Positions 22,745-25,423 of a DNA stretch of 25,423 nucleotides are shown here, in pieces. How positions within the stretch are numbered: position 1 is the stretch's first letter; the number at the start of each line of letters is the position of its first letter. Below the pieces are notes generated by a model. That model saw only the letters and a list, made by a program, of their open reading frames with translations. It had not been told where the DNA came from and did no database searches. The position numbers and the translations under genes are program-made. The DNA is from a virus. The stretch covers positions 1-25,423 of IMG/VR virus record IMGVR_UViG_3300032213_000712; one strand, given 5' to 3'.

Positions 22745-23818
22745 TTACCTCGTGTAGACAGAAATGTTGGGAGCCCAATAGATGGGTGAATTATCCCTCT
22801 CTTCTTGCTCTGCCTCAAGCAGATAACGAGCCGCTTGGGTCTCAAGATACTGCGTTCGCGCCATGTCGACGTTTGGCAATTCCATAGACATCCTGTGCGA
22901 TAAATTCATCACCACGGCCTCGTACCAGCGCTGGGGTATCTCCAACTCGCCATAAAGCTGGCCAACGTCCATGATTTGGCGCGAATACCACACGGTGGTT
23001 TGCACAAAATTGGAACTTGGGACGGGCCACAAGTACATGGTTGGCAGTGGAATTGTGCGATCAAACCAAAATTGGAAGGGTTGATTGGCGGTAAATTGCT
23101 TGTTTGGCAGGTTTGTGTAGTCGTCGCGGTTGAGGCGAGACATCTGAATTTCGCGGCCATTGGTGCCAAAGTAAAGCTCTCGCACGGCCAAGGTGGTGGC
23201 TCCAGTGGCCCGCATGCGGTAGTAGGCGACGTTGGCCCCGGGGTCAATGTCCTGCCACACCCACTGCTTATCAGTCACCGAAACCGCTGTTCCCGTGTAC
23301 AGGGTAGTCCACGTCAACGCATCAGATGAGCTTTCAAACACGTAATTCCATGTCTGTGATCCACCACCCGAAACGTAGGGCATGAAACCAATCGAGCCAA
23401 TGTAATTTGGATCGCTGACGCCATAGTCGATGGAAATGTCGCCGCCCGTGGATGTTTGCTGGCAAAAGGTGTCAATGTCGCCATCAAAGGCGTTTGCGGC
23501 CACGCCACCAGCAGATGAGGCCACCGTTCCTGTTGGGCGCTCCATAGTCCTGTACAGCACGTTCAAGGCGTCCACAGCCCCCAATGGCAGGCTGTAGATG
23601 TACTCGTTGGCCTTGAGACCCAAAACAACCTTGCTGATGGCCCAATACTGGATTCCACGGTTGACCAAGTGACTCAGGAAGAAATACAGGGACTCTCGGG
23701 CTGACAAAACTTGCTCAGAGGTCAACTCTTCAGCCAATTTTCCGCACCGACGCGCCCCATGGTCGATCAGGGTTTGTACGTCAATTACGGTGGTTCCGAC
23801 GGTTCCTGAATAGGCCAT
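22745..23818 (-). CDS. Adaptor/P22 gp4-like tail protein with inserted discoidin-like domain
   Basis: 357 residues in three parts. Residues 1-94 are a helical segment (VIDVQTLIDHGARRCG, ESLYFFLSHLVNRGIQYWA) ending in beta strands (NEYIYSLPLGAVDALNVLYR). Residues about 95-218 look like a discoidin / F5-F8 type C domain: NAFDGDIDTF near its start, ISIDYG, GFMPYV, then YVFESSSDALTWTTLYTG and a closing YYRMRATGATTLAVRELYFG. Residues 220-357 resume adaptor-like sequence (FDRTIPLPTMYLWPVPS, ELEIPQRWYEAVVMNLSHRMSMEL) and end in a helix and VYTR. The flanks fit gp4-like or SU10-like head-tail adaptors. The insertion would be displayed on the neck. It is packed 3 bases after the previous gene. Confidence 0.75.
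   Translation of the reverse strand: MAYSGTVGTTVIDVQTLIDHGARRCGKLAEELTSEQVLSARESLYFFLSHLVNRGIQYWAISKVVLGLKANEYIYSLPLGAVDALNVLYRTMERPTGTVASSAGGVAANAFDGDIDTFCQQTSTGGDISIDYGVSDPNYIGSIGFMPYVSGGGSQTWNYVFESSSDALTWTTLYTGTAVSVTDKQWVWQDIDPGANVAYYRMRATGATTLAVRELYFGTNGREIQMSRLNRDDYTNLPNKQFTANQPFQFWFDRTIPLPTMYLWPVPSSNFVQTTVWYSRQIMDVGQLYGELEIPQRWYEAVVMNLSHRMSMELPNVDMARTQYLETQAARYLLEAEQEERDNSPIYWAPNISVYTR
23165..23536 (-). other. Discoidin-like (F5/F8 type C) domain insertion
   Basis: The coding segment for residues about 95-218 of the adaptor-like gene. The FDGDxxTF opening, aromatic strands and final YxRxxAxG...VRELYFG are typical of carbohydrate-binding discoidin domains. The expected length of about 125 residues fits. 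Confidence 0.65.
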
Positions 23819-23821
23819 GTT

Positions 23822-24127
23822 TTACCAACCTGATTTAGAGGGATTTTTCTTTGCAGAGGTTACTTTGCAATTTTTCAAATTGACTTTACCGCCACTGGCT
23901 TTTTTAATTGGCTTTCTTGACGCCGCCATAGCTTTTACTTTTTCTCTCATTGCCATGATGTCCGGGTCGTCATCAATGCCAGCCGTGGTACTTGTGCGCA
24001 TCTCTTGCATACGCGCATTTGAATCTTGGTTTCTTTGGTCAAAAACCTCTTTAGACACAACTTCATTGTTGTGTGTATAGACAGGGTTTCCTAAAGCGTC
24101 TTTTGTAACTCTAAAAACATCATCCAT
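23822..24127 (-). CDS. Small basic phage protein with GGKVNL..C motif (101 aa)
   Basis: 101 residues. The N-terminal third is mixed (DDVFRVTKDALGNPVYTHNNEVV), the middle is an acidic to helical stretch (IDDDPDIMAMREKVKAMAAS), and the C-terminus is strongly basic: KKASGGKVNLKNCKVTSAKK ends in NPSKSGW. I recall small proteins ending in a similar GGK[V/I]NL..C.V..KN..W tail among aquatic phage structural genes, of unknown role. A TAAGGAAAAATA leader with AAGGA precedes the ATG. The single Cys and terminal Trp are features shared with the tail of the next gene upstream (RWNCPNW). Confidence 0.75.
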   Translation of the reverse strand: MDDVFRVTKDALGNPVYTHNNEVVSKEVFDQRNQDSNARMQEMRTSTTAGIDDDPDIMAMREKVKAMAASRKPIKKASGGKVNLKNCKVTSAKKNPSKSGW

Positions 24128-24136
24128 TATTTTTCC

Positions 24137-24532
24137 TTACCAATTTGGGCAATTCCAACGCTTCAACGAGGCTTTGGCGCGTGGCGCATCGCCTTTTGCG
24201 TGCTCAACAACGCCTGACATTCGAGCGCAAAAAGAATCTTTTCTTGAGCCCCCCTTAGGCTGGGGAGCCTTCAGGTTAGACCCAGTCTCTCGATTGTATT
24301 TGTCGCGCCCCTTTTGGGTAAGCCCTGCGCCCCGCTTCGTGGACAGCTTTTCGCCGCGTCCAACTGCAAGGCTTGGGCCTCCCTCTTTCATTTTGGCGGT
24401 CTTGGCTGACTCACGAAAGTCTTTAGCTGAAGGAGCACCCTCTTGGCCAACTCGACGCATTTTCTCGCCTGACCCTTCAGTAATTCTTTCGCGCTTTCGA
24501 TTGATATTTTCATAGAGTCCTCTTTTGGCCAT
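24137..24532 (-). CDS. DUF6321-like basic virion-associated protein (131 aa)
   Basis: 131 residues from the ATG at 24532 (MAKRGLYENINRKRER). An AAGGA site precedes it, while the longer reading frame to 24577 would overlap the upstream gene. The protein is very basic. Residues about 70-105 carry LTQKGRDKYNRETGSNLKAP and RKDSFCARM, the hallmark of DUF6321 as I remember it from T4-like cyanophages and other marine phages. The end LKRWNC is also typical of the family. The N-terminal KRGLYENI..KRERI.GSGEKMR is common in these phages too. Basic charge and head-proximal location suggest nucleic-acid or capsid association. No activity is known. Confidence 0.85.
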   Translation of the reverse strand: MAKRGLYENINRKRERITEGSGEKMRRVGQEGAPSAKDFRESAKTAKMKEGGPSLAVGRGEKLSTKRGAGLTQKGRDKYNRETGSNLKAPQPKGGSRKDSFCARMSGVVEHAKGDAPRAKASLKRWNCPNW

Positions 24533-24542
24533 GATCTTGTCC

Positions 24543-25423
24543 TTAAGCCTGAGCCTCTTTCCAAGACAGACGAGCAAGCAAAGTTTGCGCGGCGGCCGTC
24601 GTGTTTGTGGCTGAGATATACAAAATATCAGGCCCGTCAGGATAAAAGTTTGCCCTGCTTGTTGGAACGGCGTTTGTCAATCCACCACCAAGAATTGAAT
24701 TGCCCAAGTCGCGCACTTGAGACAAGTCCAAAGTTGTTGCTCCATTGGTGTTGGTGTAAGCGGCGGCGGCTGACTCACCGCCTGTGATAGTGGCGAGATT
24801 GGACGTATTTTCAGCAACCTGAGCCAAAGACGAGGTAATTTGCGATCCAATTACAGGCGACACAAATGACCCACTGAAGCCAGTTGTAAAGGCATTCAGC
24901 GTCATTTGAATCAAAAACGCACCGCTGGTTACTAAACCAAGCTCATATGGTTGCAACTGCATGTGGTTGATGATTTCCTTGTTGCCAAGTGTTCCAGTTG
25001 CGCCGCTGTCCACTGAAGGGGCTATCCGCAAGGCAAGAATTGGGACTGTTGTGCCTGCGGGAATTGAAATTAAAGTCCTTGTGCCGTAGTTAAAAATCAG
25101 CGATTTGTCGTCATCAAACCTGCCATCCATAATTATCGAAGAGCCCCAATGGCTTAACGCCACAGCGGAGTCAGGGGACACGTACTCAACGCTACAAATT
25201 GCCGTTGGGCTGTAGGTAAAACTTTGATTGGTTAATGAAGCGCCTGTTTGCGCCCTTCCGCTGATTACAAACGTGGTGTCTGTTTTGAGCGAATAGGTCA
25301 TAACCTCACAAGTGCCAGTTAAGCCCGCTTGCGACACGCGAATGCTTCCAGTTGGGGGGAAGTCGGTGGTGCTCAAAACCTGCAAGCTTGTGCCAACAAC
25401 TTGAGTGTTGTCGTAGGTTGAGG
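24543..25423 (-). CDS. C-terminal part of a virion structural protein (cut by window edge)
   Basis: The frame is open to the right edge, so the real start lies outside. 292 residues are visible, beginning STYDNTQVVGTSLQVLSTTD. The sequence contains IRVSQAGLTGTCEVMTYSL (Ig- or fibre-like beta), then SPDSAVALSHWGSSIIMDGR and FDDDKSLIFNYGTRTLISIP, and later an Ala/Ser/Thr-rich C-terminus ending LLARLSWKEAQA. I recall the ALSHWGSSIIMDGRFDDDKS block from large virion proteins encoded between capsid and tail genes of many aquatic phages. The exact function is not known to me. A TTG at 25385 is not a credible start because strong family-like sequence continues upstream. The major capsid and portal genes are expected further right. 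Confidence 0.75.
   Translation of the reverse strand, partial: STYDNTQVVGTSLQVLSTTDFPPTGSIRVSQAGLTGTCEVMTYSLKTDTTFVISGRAQTGASLTNQSFTYSPTAICSVEYVSPDSAVALSHWGSSIIMDGRFDDDKSLIFNYGTRTLISIPAGTTVPILALRIAPSVDSGATGTLGNKEIINHMQLQPYELGLVTSGAFLIQMTLNAFTTGFSGSFVSPVIGSQITSSLAQVAENTSNLATITGGESAAAAYTNTNGATTLDLSQVRDLGNSILGGGLTNAVPTSRANFYPDGPDILYISATNTTAAAQTLLARLSWKEAQA

Overview
This window looks like the late (structural and lysis) region of a tailed bacteriophage with a podovirus-like (short-tailed) virion plan. It was most likely recovered from an aquatic sample, with a Gram-negative host. The phage assignment rests on a 3-TM holin, an M15 endolysin, adaptor-like and nozzle-like tail proteins, fibre proteins with GYGGTG and GIYRP motifs, a DUF6321-like protein, and a block of large disordered or coiled-coil proteins ending in a lytic transglycosylase. 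The Gram-negative, possibly betaproteobacterial, host is an inference from overall flavour and gene content. No host gene, tRNA, integrase, insertion sequence or CRISPR array was seen.

Layout: almost everything lies on the minus strand and is transcribed from right to left, with genes abutting or overlapping by 1-14 bases over about 24.7 kb. In transcription order it begins with the 3' part of a virion protein cut by the right edge (24543-25423). Next come a DUF6321-like basic protein, a small basic protein, an adaptor-like protein carrying an inserted discoidin-like domain, and a four-cysteine zinc-ribbon protein. Three fibre or fibre-like proteins follow (17658-22448). After them is a run of small proteins, several with membrane segments, that leads into holin and endolysin (15060-17625). 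Then come a second adaptor-like protein, a GIYRP-motif virion protein, a nozzle-like protein with two inserted beta domains, a small W-rich repeat protein and a possible GNAT-fold protein. The last block is five large proteins (675-10518), the final one with an N-terminal SLT transglycosylase domain. The unit ends at a good intrinsic terminator (630-654).

At the left edge two small unknown genes run on the plus strand (49-631) toward the late unit, so the left end is a convergent junction, probably with the early or middle region.

How the parts work together (inference): the order adaptor, nozzle, small GNAT-like protein, several large A/P/T-rich proteins, then an SLT-containing protein mirrors T7 genes 11-12-13-14-15-16. 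I read 675-10934 as a candidate ejection-protein (internal virion protein) module with very little sequence identity to T7. It has odd low-complexity content: TolA-like coiled coil, PTGTL decapeptide repeats, Tyr/Asp/Glu-rich repeats and DxxGN repeats. Other oddities are a 124-nt out-of-frame overlap between two membrane-protein genes, a probable one-base defect at the start of the gene at 16412-17062 next to an A AAA AAG heptamer, and domain insertions in two tail-machine proteins.
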